A stretch of 64,000 nt of DNA, taken from Salvator merianae (Eukaryota > Chordata > Lepidosauria > Squamata > Teiidae). Under the pieces are notes generated by a model, which had not been told where the DNA came from, made no database searches, and saw only the letters and a list, made by a program, of their open reading frames with translations. The stretch spans positions 33,868,134-33,932,133 of the forward strand of contig QVOM02000073.1 of the NCBI GenBank assembly GCA_003586115.2, read 5' to 3'. The stretch's first letter is position 1, and each line of letters opens with the position of its first letter. The position numbers and the translations under genes are program-made. Positions 20,507-32,089 of this stretch are shown here, in pieces.

Positions 20507-22900
20507 CTATTTACAGGTGCGGCGGCAATGCAGGCAGGCCAGGCAGGACTTCAGAACCTGCAGGGGGAAATAATTGCTGATCAGGCATCGTGCAGGTTTC
20601 CCAGGAAATTTGAGGGAAAGGGCACAACAGTCAAATTGAATTCCAGCAGTAGCTGCTGGCAGAGGAGCATTGTAGGATGAACGGCTCCTCCAACCCCTCG
20701 AGGGCCCTGGAAGATAATGACTCGCCACGCATGCTGCCCATTCCAGGAACTTGCTGCAGCTAATGTTTGCCCTGCTGAACCCTATCCCGCTGTCTTCCCT
20801 ACCAACGCGGTACTACTGCCTCTGGCCATAGGCCCTCACTCACCTTGCGGGCCTCTCCGTGGGAGCCTGCCCCCGGAGAGCATCCCTCAGCTCCAGCACC
20901 GCATTGCCTATCATGTGGAGGCGGGCATCCATTGCCTCCACCTGCCCCTGCAGAACCTGCATTCCCCTTTCCACCGCAGAAGCCCTCGTGTTGCACTGCT
21001 GGTCTGTGGAAACATAAGAGGAGGAAATTAGGACCGATGCACATCTGCCCAGATGCTCCACACATCCCCAGTCACGCAAAGGAGGCAAGGGCGCGCTTCG
21101 CCCTGCACAGCAACACCAACGTGTGAACAGCAAAAAAACCAGGAATACTCACGGTGCGTGGCCATTGCCCTCTGCATCCGAGCATGGGACTCCAGGACCT
21201 CCTCGAGGCAGGTGGTCTGGGTCCCATGCTCCAGCTGGACAGTCTGGGTGGCCACATTGCAACTGCGAGGGCGGGGTTGTTGCTCCTCCTCCTCCGTGCA
21301 GATCTGCAGGGCACTTGTGGAGGGGGCTGAGCCCTCTGAGGATGGGCCTCCTGCTGGGCATCCTGTAAAGTGAGAGCAGAACAGGTGGCTCAGCAGCCAA
21401 CAGGATGCAATGGGGATTGGTGCAAGAGGGATCTGCTGCCAGTAACACCAGTCCCCTAATGGCAGTGATGCAGGGTGGGCAGAAACGGCTGGGGAATAAG
21501 GGCCGGTGCAATACTCACTGCTTTCCTGTGTGTGTGGGGGGGGATGCCGCACCAGGCACACATCTAAGTGCTACAGCTGGGAAGAAGGAGAGAGGAAAGG
21601 AATATAACAACATTTCAATTCAACAGCAAGATGAGTGTCACTGGCAGTGCACCTTCTGCCCTGATCAGCATTGGCAGCTGGGTAGGGCAGGGAGGGAACT
21701 GATGGAATGGATCAATGAATCAGGCCCACTTCCCCATTTCGGACAGGCTTGCAGCCCGCCCGCCCGCCCGCCAAGGAAGCTAGCTGTATCCTGCTTCATG
21801 TAGCCCCCCTGCAAGCAAAGTTACAGTGAACGCCCCTGCTGCTGCCCTCCATCGCAGGATCCTCCTGCAGAAGGATGCCTGGTGGGTCAGTGTGTGTTGG
21901 GGCTGGGGCTCCTTCCAGCACTGCGGGTGGTTCTGCTCAGGAGGAGGATAGAGGAAAGAACCACAATGAACACCTGACGGCCTGACAATTCCCATTTTTG
22001 TCTGGGTTCACAAACCTCCACCTGTTCCCTGCTATTCCCTCATTCTTAGTAGTGTCCCCACAGCATCCCTTCCAAAGGGCAACACCAATGTACCTTCTGC
22101 TGGCTCTGCAGCTGGCCGCTCCTCCTCCTCCTCTTGCTCCTCAGGAGAACGTGCTCCGGCTGGAAAGCAATAATGTCACACTGTTCAGAGGTTGTCAGTT
22201 GGGCCAACTGCATAAGAAAGCGTTACCCACCCACCGTACTTGATGCCATCCAGCCATGTATGTGGCAGAAATAAGGAGTTCATGTTTAATGTGTGGAGAC
22301 CATCATGTATTACAGCCAGCATTATGGTTCTGTACCTCCCCCCCCCCCCGCATAAGGTCCCAGTCAAACAAATCAGCAGTTCCTTCCCACTGAAATCAAG
22401 AGTGCAAGCAGCTAACAATAACACTTATTATATCATTGCCCCAACTGCCAAGAGAGTGGCAGATGCGCACAAGCGGTCAGGCCACATCTGGCAATCCATA
22501 TTTATTTTAGGGGGCAGTAGGGGGGCGTTTCAATGACAAGAAGGAACAACGTACCTGAACTGGCCTTGTGGCGATGTCTCCAGTGTGGTTTCCCAGCAAC
22601 CACCCAGAGCTGTCGGAGGAGGGGGTAGTGAGGTGGCCTCTTCTGGCGCGGGGGAGAGCCATCATGGGCCTCCAGGGCTCCGTAGAAAGCGGCCCTGAGC
22701 CCCTTGAACTTTAGCCGGCATTGTGCCACGGAGCGCCTGAATCCCCGCACCTGCAGACTTCTCGATGCCTCTAAGAAGAGGCTTCGATTTTGCCTGCAGG
22801 TGCAGGTCATCAGACGCTCTCGCGGCCCATTGGCTGCTAGCAGCGCCTCCAGCAGGGCCTGGATCTCTTCTGGCTGCCAGTACAAATAACGGCTTGCCAT
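20507..22900 (-). CDS. Five-exon Myb/SANT-like (trihelix) protein gene inside the hAT element
   Basis: Proposed exons on minus: 22,900-22,555; 22,159-22,094; 21,362-21,153; 21,003-20,844; 20,753-20,507 with stop. Donors read CAG/GTACGT, AAG/GTACAT, ACC/GTGAGT, AAG/GTGAGT; acceptors read TTTCCAG, CTTTACAG, TTTCCACAG, AGCTGCAG. Phases (1,1,1,2) fit, giving 1,029 nt and 342 residues. Exon 1 holds a trihelix-type domain: Trp8, EEIQALLEALL, then GFRRSVAQCRLKFKGLR and YPLLRQLW. Exon 2 is acidic (EEQEEEEE). Exon 3 contains NVATQTVQL and a Glu-rich run. Exon 4 is a likely coiled coil (VLQGQVEAMDARL). Exon 5 is Cys-rich at its end. The start ATG has a good context (A at -3, G at +4). It is likely a DNA-binding transposition partner or nuclear-import factor, by analogy with PIF/Harbinger Myb-like proteins. 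The splice model is inferred from sequence. Confidence 0.75.
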
Positions 22901-22920
22901 TTTTCCCTACGAGGTGACCA

Positions 22921-22978
22921 TTAAATAGATCCCGCCCAGTGAAGTTTTATTGGCCTGTGAAACCTGCTCTGGGATTGG
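22921..22978 (-). promoter_or_regulatory. Putative promoter of the Myb/SANT-like gene
   Basis: On the minus strand, two CCAAT boxes (22,978-22,974 and 22,953-22,949), a GC box GGGCGGG (22,937-22,931) and an AT-rich TATTTAA (22,927-22,921) lie 20-80 bp upstream of the ATG. The clustering is suggestive; the TATA-like element is very close to the ATG, so the true start site is uncertain. Confidence 0.45.
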
Positions 22979-22989
22979 CTGCCTAGGAT

Positions 22990-23660
22990 CACACTAGTGA
23001 TTCGCCCTCTCCACGGCAGCTGGGGTCTTCTGACCTCCTTGCCCAACATGCCCTCTTATCAGTGGGTATGCCCTGCCTGGGCAGGCACTTTCAAAAAGCT
23101 TTCCAAAAAAAAAAACCACCTTTCACTGGCTCTCAAAGCTAGTAGTAAGTTACCTCATATGATTCCCGTTAGACGGCTCTCACGGTCTCTCACGCTGAAG
23201 CTCGCTCCTTTCCCTTTTCTTCCTTTAGCAGCCAGCCAGCAGCAGCAACATTCTGATTTCCACGGATCATTCGTTGCCTCGCGACTTCGTAGCAACCTCG
23301 GTTAATTTTTTTTCCACAAGCGCCTCGCCTAGTCCTACTCATTGTACGAGGTGGGCGGGCTCAGTCAGTGACGGTCAAAGCAGTTGCCTTCAGCTAAGCG
23401 AGTAATTTAGAAGATTTGGAGGCAGCCGCAGGATGAAATAACTGAGAAAAGCAGCGAAATGACGCATCGTCGTCTTGCACTACGTTCCAAAAAGTATAAC
23501 TATACCACCATCAAACAAATTTTATTAACGCCCTAGCCATCTGACTTTCTCATCCTCATGCGATGCGATCCGATGCGAGGCAGGCAAAGAGTTAAAAAAA
23601 ACCCCGTCGTCTAAGTCTTTCCTATGGTGATGCATTACAATTTCCAACCCCTAGAGGCAG
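22990..23660. other. Non-coding interior of the hAT element
   Basis: Between the Myb/SANT-like gene and the right-end repeats. No ORF with recognisable domains. Contains an A run near 23,105-23,115. Confidence 0.5.
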
Positions 23661-23898
23661 AGTCTGTAGGCTGCGAAGCCACCGTGCTTCGTAGCTTCGT
23701 TGTTTTCGCTGCAGAAAAAAAAAGATGAAAACGGCCGTTCGCGGCGAGTGGCGAAGGTCCCGAAAATTTATGAAAATGGCCGGGACTTTCGCCATTCGCA
23801 TTCGTAGTAGAGGTGCCACTTCGCATTCGATGCGAAAGTCGCGAAGCAACAAAATTCGTACGAAATTTCGTTGCTTCGAAACTTCGTGCACACCCCTA
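23660..23898. repeat. hAT right terminal inverted repeat and subterminal repeats
   Basis: Contains repeated GCTTCG/CGAAGC and TTCGC motifs, ending in the complement of TAGGGGTGTGCACGAA. Matches the left end in motif type rather than as one long inverted repeat. Confidence 0.8.
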
Positions 23899-23906
23899 TC
23901 CATGTC
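23899..23906. repeat. 8-bp target-site duplication, right copy
   Basis: TCCATGTC, identical to 13,826-13,833; the BovB sequence resumes with TTGTTTTTACTGA. Confidence 0.95.
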
Positions 23907-24905
23907 TTGTTTTTACTGAGGCTGTTTTTGCACTTATTATGCTAGCACAGACTAATTAGTCTGCACTAGCATAGTACTATACTATGCAGCACGGACACTG
24001 TCTGCACCGTGCAACCAAAAGCAGGTCCTGAAGCCGGGTATCAGTGTTTGCTGTACGAACACTGGTAGCTGTGCCCGATCTTTGCAGTGTCTGGCTGTTG
24101 CCATGGTGACCAGTAGCAGTGTTCACATGTGTGCACATTTGCGATCGCTCAGTTAGGACTGCCAGATCGCACAGGCCCAATTGGGCCCACAAGATGCTCT
24201 GATTGGGCCTGCGATGCCAGATTGGGTCGCACAATGCCCAATTTGCCTTGCAATGCCTGATCAGGTGCACACACAATCATTGCCACAGCAGTGGCCAGCA
24301 AATGTCTGGCCACTGCCATGGTGACTGGCAGGCCTGCACAGTGCACAGGCATGATCAGCCAATTGCACCAGCATGGTCCGGCCTACACTATCTGGCCATA
24401 TGATGCCCCAGTTGGGCACATTGCACTGAAGTTGGCTGCCACACCACAGGTAACTGCAAGTGGAACCTTACTTGAAGTTCACTATGAGCTCCAGGTAAGA
24501 TTCCAGTCTGCAATTTACTTCTCCAGTGGTAGGAGCAATCGGGAGCTGTTGGATACCACTTCTGGTCACTTCAGCCACCTTGCAGTGTGAATGCACTTGG
24601 ATAGCAAACATTCTCAATGCTTGCTACCCTCAAGTGCGAATCAGCCCTGAGTGTATAGAACTTCTCCATCTTTTGCTGCAATGTATATATCAATCTGATT
24701 TTGGTATTGACCATCTGGTGATGTCCATGTATAGAGTCACTTTTGGGGCTGTTGGAAAAGAGTGTTTGCTATGACCAGTGAGTTATCTTGACAAAACTCT
24801 TATGAGTTGTTGCCCTGCTTCATTTTGCACTCCAAGGCCAAACTTGCCTGCTAGCAAGCAGCAAAGCACGTACTTCCTCACCAATTAAAATCATACATTA
24901 TAGAG
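23907..24905 (-). pseudogene. BovB copy 1, proximal part, split again by a foldback element
   Basis: Antisense BovB resumes at 23,907-23,919, is interrupted by an insert (23,920-24,647), and continues at 24,648-24,905. Shared landmarks with copy 2 are TTGGTATTGACCATCTG and GATGTCCATGTATAGA (24,694-24,735 against 51,953-51,990). Beyond about 24,840 the match fades. The RT frame is broken. Confidence 0.85.
23920..24647. mobile_element. Foldback-type DNA element in BovB, 3-bp TSD
   Basis: Left tip GGCTGTTTTTGCACTT; right tip, reverse complemented, GGGCTGATTCGCACTT. Flanked by TGA (or CTG) on both sides, and the uninterrupted site is visible in BovB copy 2 near 51,892-51,912. The interior has inverted GC-rich segments such as GCCATGGTGAC and GATCAGG, related to the larger element at 46,376-47,432. 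No transposase coding seen. Confidence 0.75.
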
Positions 24906-27900
24906 TTTCTTTTTATGTAACACTTGTGGCTCACAAATCAGATTTGGCCTGTTTGATGTGTGGGGAAGGCACAGGCTGCATCCATACTGGAAGTAAAGGG
25001 TGCCTCATGAGGGACTGAGGAGCATGGCATCTGCCACCTTTGGTCTGCAGTGCCCTTGGTGGCATGCTTTCCACAGTACATGAAAGATATCTCTGATGGT
25101 GTTTCCTGCCACTTTAACCCTCCCGCCACCACACAGATGGATGGAGATAGCAGGGATTACTTACCTTGCTCATTTTCCACTCAGTCTGATTAAGGACTGG
25201 ACTGAAAATGGCCAACTTCCACAGTGATTTCCTGTAAATCCCTAAGTGGGGTTGGGCAGAAACATCAAAGGCTGCTGAACAAAAGTTCTGCAGCCTCCAA
25301 ATTTTTCAAAGCCTGTAAAGATGGAAGCTCCATGGATGTGTACACTGTGCCTCCACATAAGAAATAGGATCTGGACACCGCTACTCAAGCAAATTTTCTC
25401 CCTACCATGGGATGCGGCTACAACATAGACCTGAAGTGTCTGGTCATACTAGCCAAGGGATAGTTTTGCCATCTTTCCATATTACAAACTTGAAAATGAG
25501 AAGAGTATTTGGTTAGTATCTTACCTTTCTGCTTTCAGTCATATTTGTTTTCGGTAATCAGTGAGATTAGTGTCAGTGATGAACCAGTGATAGCCTTATA
25601 TAGATAAGTACTTCATACAATCCAGTCTTGTTTGATTCTACACTTTTAGACCAGTCAGATTAAGAGAAAGTACAAGTTACTATTGCCTTATATCAATGTA
25701 AGTCTTGGAAGAGTGGAATGAAGAAGTTGTCTTGATAGCACTGAAGGAAACAACTTACAAACCTCTGTTACTAAATTAAACCAGGAACTCTTTCTACTCT
25801 TAAAGTTTTTCTACAAAGAGAGCTTCCAACACTTAGCCAATTTAGGTGATGAACACTAGGTGGCAAGATAAATATTTTCAAAATATGAATAATTCTTATT
25901 GTTACTGAGAAATTACTATTTGTTCCTAAGTGCTATGATGAAATGATCGCAGTAGCATTATGTGGCTGCCATAACCACTGAATAAGCCTGCAAAGCAGGA
26001 CCTTTTAACTAATTTTAGAGTGTGCATCCCAGAGGGCATTAATTCACACAATGTATTGCACAGTTAAGACCCTTTTTTAATCAGGCAAGTATTGGAGAAG
26101 TCATAAAAGCTCAAAAATAATGAAGAAAATAAACACAAAAATCAATAGGATCAGTTGATAATGATTATTAACTGTTGGCAGTGAGATTGATTGTTAATGC
26201 CTACTGCAACTTTCTCCTCTCCTTATACTTAAAAATAATTGAGTTCAGTTTATAATTCATTGAATTTGTTATCATTTGATGAGATTAAATAAAAAAACAG
26301 AAGAAACATAGAAGACCTAATTGAGATTAAAATATGAGCCTTCTGAGGACAAAAGGGTTGGTGGAGGTATGAAAGTAGGCCTAATTTGTCTTGGTTTTGA
26401 ATTGGATTCGTTTAGAGTGGGAGAAAGGAATAAAGGCAAAAGGCATGGAGGGGAACATAGGTCTACATTCACATATAGCAAAAAAGCTTCTCAGAAGTGC
26501 CCTAGGAAGGGTGTTCTTATTCCATCATTAATCCACCTTTTCTAGCCTAGAACATTCATAAAAGAGGGAAGGGCAGGCTGATGTGTGAACCGTCCCACCT
26601 ACAAACCATCTCTACACCATCTCTAGCTGCCTTGGAAGTGCTTTTCTTTAATGCATGTGAACACAGCCTTGGTCACTACTTTTCTCCTACTGTTTTTCAC
26701 CAACAAATTCAAACAGGCATTTGAATCCAAACACAGTAAACTGGCCTAAATTTCACAAAGTTCTTTCCATTGCCTATCAACAAATCTGTGTGTTGCTTTT
26801 AGCATCAGAGAATCTCTTTGGAATTTTTTTGATCTATTGAAACAGAGGCAGGATACACACAGCACCTTTATGGTGCTTTGGAAGATGTCATTGGGGCACA
26901 ATATCTGCACAATTCTGTCCCTCATTGGACATTTATTGTGCAGGAAGAGTGTGGCATCCATTTGGATGCTGCCCTATTCACCTACCATGATGCCTCAAGC
27001 ACTGCTACAGTGATTTAACTGCAAAGTGGGTTGAAGAACTCTCAAAGCTCTTCACCTCACTCTTACCTTGTGATGCTGGCTTTGCTGCCTCCACACAAGA
27101 AGACTTACTGTCCCCGCACATTCCTGGTATATCAATACATGAGGTAATTTTCTGTGTTTGAAAAATGCCCTGCCATCAGAATCAAAGCTGGGGGATGCCC
27201 CTACCTCTTCCCGTCATGATCAAAGCTGGGAATGCCCTGACTGGGATCATGACTCAGAGTGGGTCACTGGAGACAGCCCTCTCCCTGTTTTGATCAAAAC
27301 CAGCATATCCCAGATCAGCAGTGGCATGCAGACTGCACTATTCTTAGACTGCAATCACATATGTGTTTAGGGTCATCTTTGAGGCAAATTAGAGGCATGA
27401 GGGAAAGACAGCAAATTAAAACAAACAAACAAACCTCTTTTCCCCATCTCCAAGCTTTGTCCAACTCGTCTACAGACAGCAGTGAACAACTCAGGTCGAT
27501 TCACTGCTTGGGTCAGGTTGGGGTTAGCCAATGGAAATGGCTGCTATGGATATCCAACTAATCAGCTGCATGCAGGAAAATTCCCAGGGCTGCAGCTACC
27601 GATTGGCTGTTCTCCATGTGGAAAATCCCCCCTCCAAGCTTCATGCCAAGAAATAGCAGCCGTCTGTAGGACAGGCTGTTTCGTAGGTTTGCAAAAACAG
27701 TCAAGGTACTATCTTAAACTGTAAAGACAAAAGGAGAAAGTCTCACCCTCCCCCATAGCCTACATCATTTCAAAATGTTTTGTTTTTTTCCTTTAGGAGA
27801 GACAACAGATTAAAACATCTGCAGTTCCCACTGCCTCCCCACCTCCAGCCATGCCAACTATGCCTGCCTCAGAATTATAAGCACATCCCAAGGGTGGAAA

Positions 27901-27924
27901 AAAATCCTATAAATCATTTCACTT
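24906..27924. other. About 3 kb without recognisable genes
   Basis: AT-rich, with small open frames lacking domains. A short AAAC run lies at 27,417-27,433. No clear element ends were identified. Confidence 0.45.
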
Positions 27925-28035
27925 GCTGAGAGGAGTGATTGGCCCAAGGTCACCTACTGACATTGAATGGCCAAAAGATCCAGGGATTTCTAAGTGGTAC
28001 TCCAACACTTTACCTACTGCTCTGTATGGTTTCTC
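27925..28035 (+). repeat. Possible MIR/CORE-SINE-like fragment
   Basis: Contains TTGGCCCAAGGTCACCTACT and a downstream ACTCCAACACTTTACCTACTG, resembling the conserved core and 3' part of ancient MIR-like SINEs. Short and diverged, so low confidence. Confidence 0.35.
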
Positions 28036-28639
28036 GAAGCTGTGACTCCTAAGGATTATGAGGATTTTTAAAAAAAGGGGGGGGAAGGAGGAAGCTCCAG
28101 CTATTGAAGAAAAGTTAAATATAGGCCTGAAACATACTACAATCTTCTTCAATTACAAGTCCCTATTCTCACTAAATATACATGAATATTCACAGCATGT
28201 TATAGATAGGCACTTCACTCATGCTTCTGATGATGTAGGCTTATGGTACCAACTTCTTTCTCTCTGCTAGTCTCTGAGGTGTTACTATACCTCCTTGCTT
28301 ACTGATCCAGACTAAAATGGCTACATCTTTGAATTCAACCGCTATGTTGTTGGTGAGGATTGCTACTTAAAATATGCCTCTGAATTAACTATGAATTAGA
28401 CTTTGCTTCAGCTGCTCTGTTGTTCTTGCTCTTCCCAGGTTTCCATCAGAAAATTCGTTCCTGCAAAGAAATTTTATTCATGGAATCTTGCCACTTTTCA
28501 GTTCTTAGATTTTGAGATATCTCTTCTGAGATATTATTTAGCAGTTGTTTCTGGCATCTTCATTTATGCTTATCAATCCTTGCAAGTTTTAATCTATTAC
28601 CAATCTATCTTTTGATATTGTTCATGGGATTTTCAATGA
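28036..28639. other. No gene seen
   Basis: Short G run near 28,077-28,086; otherwise AT-rich DNA without coding similarity. Confidence 0.4.
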
Positions 28640-29310
28640 GATTTTGATAAGGGCAAAAGAGAAGAGTGCAAAAGCTGGCATGAAGCTCAAGATTAATAAA
28701 AAAAACTAAGATTATGGCATCTGATCCCATCACTTCCTGGCAAATAGAGGGGGAAGAAAGGGAAGGAATGTCAGATTTATTTTGTTGGGCTCAAAGATCA
28801 CTGCAAACAGTGACTGCAGCCATGAAATTTAAAAAAAGTTTCCTGCTTGGAAGGAAAGCCATGGCAAACCTGGACAGCATACTAAAATGTGGAGACATCT
28901 CCTTTTTGACAAAGGTCTATATAATCAAAGTTATAGTTTTTCCAGTAGTAATGTATGGCTGTGAGAACTGGACTATAAGGAAGACTGAACATGGAAGAAA
29001 CAAGTCCCTTGGACTGCAAGGAGATCAAATTAGTCTATACTAAAGGAAATCAGCTCTGATTGTTCATTGGAAGGACAAATACTGAAGCTGAAACTCAAAT
29101 ACTTTGACCACATAATGAGAGGACAGGACTTATAGGAAAAGGCCCTGATGCTGGGAAAGACTGAAGGCAAAAGGAGAAGGGTCTGGCAGAAGATGAGATG
29201 GACAGATAGTGTCACGGAGGCAACAGACATGAATTTGGGCAAACTTCAACTGATAGTGGAGAACAGAAGGGCCTGGAATGCTATGGTCCATGAAGAGTCA
29301 GCGTAACAAC
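28640..29310 (+). pseudogene. BovB LINE copy 3, C-terminal end, sense strand
   Basis: Sense translation shows the BovB C-terminus across shifted frames: MASDPITSWQIEGEEREGM, LLGRKAMANLDSILK, VFPVVMYGCENWTIRKTEH, then KEISSDCSLEGQILKLKLK and GKTEGKRRR. Several stops and frameshifts. 5'-truncated. It ends at a (TC)n run (29,307-29,338), which fits a BovB 3' terminus followed by a simple repeat. Confidence 0.88.
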
Positions 29311-29338
29311 TCTCTCCCTCTCTCTCTCTCTCTCTCTT
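29307..29338. repeat. (TC)n microsatellite at BovB 3' end
   Basis: About 30 bp of TC dinucleotides directly after the BovB 3' region. Confidence 0.85.
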
Positions 29339-30242
29339 CTATCATATTATTTATTAATTTTAATACATTCTTACCAAATTCCCTACAGTATCCAAATTTA
29401 TTCACTTTTCTTAAAGGCCAATATTTTACACTACCAATTCCTGACATAATTAATTTGTCTGCTTCTAACTCTTATGTACAAACATATTTTTGTTTGCTCT
29501 CTAAGCATTATTTTCTTTATATTAGTTGCATGTCATCCTTTTATTGTTGCCTGATATCATTGCTAAGTATCTTGTTTCTTCTGTATTTTCAGACATCTAC
29601 TCTTGTCATGTTCCTGTCTACCTCTCAGCATTTTGTCCACAAGTTATAATTAGTATCATTTACACATTGCCATTCGCTTTCTCTTTTTCTGTCACCTTAA
29701 CCTGCAAGTTGCTGACATGTGTTTGCTAACATGCTTCTCAAGTCTTGTTATTTTGACAGCTGATTTAGCTCATAAATATTACAACCTCAACAAATATCAT
29801 TGCATGTGCACTGGCGGGGGGGGGGGGCAACAATTGGCCTATCACTTGTATGTAGTTTGTTTTGGTATCCATCTTGCTTAGTATTGTAAAATTTATACAG
29901 TTACACTGTAATAGGATTTTTTTTAAAAAAATTATCCTGGTCTGAATATCCATGGGGCATACAGATAGGAAGCACACAAGCAAAATGTTTCAGTGTTTCC
30001 AGGTGAAAGTTTTTACAAACCTAGGATATGGCCCCAAGAGTGTGTTTGTGAAAACAGGCCTGTGTTATATGGCCCAAAGAAAACATACCAGTAGGTCTAC
30101 ATATTGTGGAAGTGGAAGAGGAAGTAAGTGAACCCTGCAGTCTTCCAGCACACTGACTACACCATGAGGATGCAAGGATGTATGAATCCTGCACTCTCAA
30201 GGCACCCTCAAAGTGTCACAATGGTGCTATGCAGATCCTAAT
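29339..30242. other. AT-rich DNA, no gene seen
   Basis: Contains a G run near 29,817-29,827. No coding similarity. Confidence 0.4.
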
Positions 30243-30245
30243 TAA

Positions 30246-30734
30246 GAGCCTTTCTGCACTTATCTTAGATCTGGATTAAGAAGAGGTCCAGGGGCCTCCC
30301 TTCTGCACATTAAGCCCACCTCCTGCTAATACACTCAGCCTGCACTAGATGCAGCACGATCCAGATCAGAAGGCTCCTAATCCAGATCAGTGGTAGACCT
30401 CAATATTGAGGTCTTATGGTATAGTAGTGGAGGGAATCTGGATTGCAGAGGTGTGCAGAAGATGGTTCACACCTCCATGTTCCGGTTTATAGAGGGACCT
30501 ATTTCAGTGGTGCACCTTATTTCACCATCTAATGGGTCCCTCTGGGGTTCCAAGGTCGGGGACTTTCTTCCTTGGCTGTCAGGACTTGTGGATGTCAGCT
30601 CTAAAGCTCTTATGAACTGTGGAGTTGGTGTGGGATCTGGGCTGGACCAGCCAGAGTTGTGCAGACAGTCTTGTTCCAGCCCAGAGCAATCCGTCCTAAG
30701 TTCTAGATCATTCAAGATAAGCGCAGAAAGACCC
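30246..30734. mobile_element. Non-autonomous DNA element with TAA target duplication
   Basis: Left tip GAGCCTTTCTGCACTTATCT; right tip, reverse complemented, GGGTCTTTCTGCGCTTATCT. TAA flanks both sides (30,243-30,245 and 30,735-30,737). The TAA duplication supports a PIF/Harbinger-type MITE. 489 bp, non-coding. Confidence 0.75.
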
Positions 30735-30737
30735 TAA

Positions 30738-31302
30738 CACATGTAGCTTAAAACAACAACAAAAGCTTGTCAGCGGAAACCTGGGAGGGTAGGGGGTGCT
30801 GTAGGTCTAGCTCCAACACATAATGTCTGAGTGTACCCCTTTTCTCTCCTCTCCTCTCCTCTTCTCTTTCCTCCTCCTCCTCAATTTCTCGCCAGAGTTA
30901 TGCTCTGGGGAGGAATAATTGCCATGGGGATTAATTGCCATGGACCCTCAATCCTTGTCCAAGAGTAACCCAATTATCACTATTATTGGGAACACACAGC
31001 TGATTCACTATTCAGTTTACACTATATCAGGTAGGCTCTAGCTATTACCTTTGAGTGCCCTGGTTACTGAAGGGAAGAACAACATATGTGGGATATTCTG
31101 TAATGCTCTCAGAAAATGAATCTTTCTTTGCCTGTAATAAAGGAAGGATTAGTTTGTTTTATCAATGTTGATACATAAGAGTTGAGGGTGGGTAGTTTGG
31201 TAGGCAGGCAGAGAGGAGCCTGTTTTGTCCACTGCTTTAGGTAGTAAAATGATTGGGGCCAACCATGGCAAGGGCTTCACTCCCAGTAAACCACCTGACA
31301 GG
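30738..31302. other. No gene seen
   Basis: A TC/TCC-rich stretch occupies 30,839-30,883. The part near 30,900-31,030 has no repeat hallmarks. Confidence 0.4.
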
Positions 31303-31303
31303 G

Positions 31304-31523
31304 GGCCTGGTCACATCTACATTTTAATCAACTTCAGTCCACTTTTGGATTGAAAGAACACATTAGCAAAGTGACTAATCATTTTTTTCCCACATTATCT
31401 TGACGCAAAGGTGGATTTTCTGAAGTAGATAATGCTGAAAGAAAACATCTTATTACTTCACTCAGGTGTTCTCTCAGTCTGAAAGTGGACCAAAGCTGGA
31501 TTAAAACTTAGATGTGCCTGGGT
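31304..31523. mobile_element. Hairpin MITE of about 220 bp
   Basis: Left end GGGCCTGGTCACATCTACAT; right end, reverse complemented, GGACCCAGGCACATCTAAGT. The arms stay similar for about 55 bp (TTTTAATC..., GTCCACTTT). AGG flanks both sides. Non-coding. Confidence 0.65.
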
Positions 31524-32086
31524 CCAGGGTGAGAAACTTTATTATTATAACAATGAGAGTTAAGCATGTTCCTTAGAATGTAATGGATAAAAGATTCAAA
31601 AGAATAGAGTACCAGTAGCTACTAGATAACTTGGTTAACTGCAAAGCTAGATATATCATGTAGCCCATAATATTCTTGAAAGTAAATAAATTTATTAAAA
31701 AAACCTCAGTAGAAAGGGAAGCCCCAACATACTGATTTTCTTTCTTTTTAAAAAAAATAGAAAAAGCTGTTTTATAGGAATGTTTTGAATAAATAATCTC
31801 AACAGAACTTTAACTTTGCCCCCACATTATCACCTTTACAATATGAAATATGGCTGAGGTGTTTCCCTTTAAAGCAAACAAATGAGAGTCAGGCTTCTCT
31901 TGCAATCTCTGATCAATAGGACAATTAGAAATATTTTACTGTTCAGAAGCTGCAGTAGGGTATGGGACACCTACTGAGTCTCACTTATTTTAGAGGATCA
32001 AGCTGGTGGCTGCATGGTTAACAATGCAATCAGACACACTTACTGAGACACCCTCTGGGTGACTTTGAGGCTGGAATGCTAGACAT
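31524..32086. other. No gene seen
   Basis: AT-rich, no coding or clear repeat similarity. Confidence 0.4.
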
Positions 32087-32089
32087 TTT

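Larger units (their letters stand above)
13834..23898. mobile_element. hAT-superfamily DNA transposon carrying two genes
   Basis: Tips are TAGGGATGTGCACGAA (left) and TAGGGGTGTGCACGAA (right, reverse complemented): 16 bp with one mismatch and hAT-like TAG starts. The flanking 8-bp duplication is perfect. The element holds a BED/hAT transposase gene on plus (15,271-17,838) and a convergent, spliced Myb/SANT-like gene on minus (22,900-20,507). Apparent length is 10,065 bp, but this includes a 200-N gap and a 1.29-kb repeat that may be an assembly duplicate; the real element may be about 8.6 kb, still long for hAT. The interior is GC-rich in AT-rich DNA, consistent with a fairly recent arrival. 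It interrupts BovB copy 1. Confidence 0.93.

Noticed and set aside
20717..21373. Plus-strand frames of 80-106 codons in the hAT element
   Set aside because: Shadows of the minus-strand exons 3 and 4, which have consensus splice borders and consistent phase.
22502..22554. Continuation of Myb/SANT-like exon 1 as a 132-codon single-exon gene
   Set aside because: A strong CAG/GTACGT donor at 22,555/22,554 precedes this tail, and the spliced model gives a coherent longer protein.
20300..23660. Idea that the Myb/SANT-like gene is a nested Harbinger element
   Set aside because: No inner inverted ends with a 3-bp duplication and no Harbinger-type transposase were found; kept as an alternative to test but not annotated.
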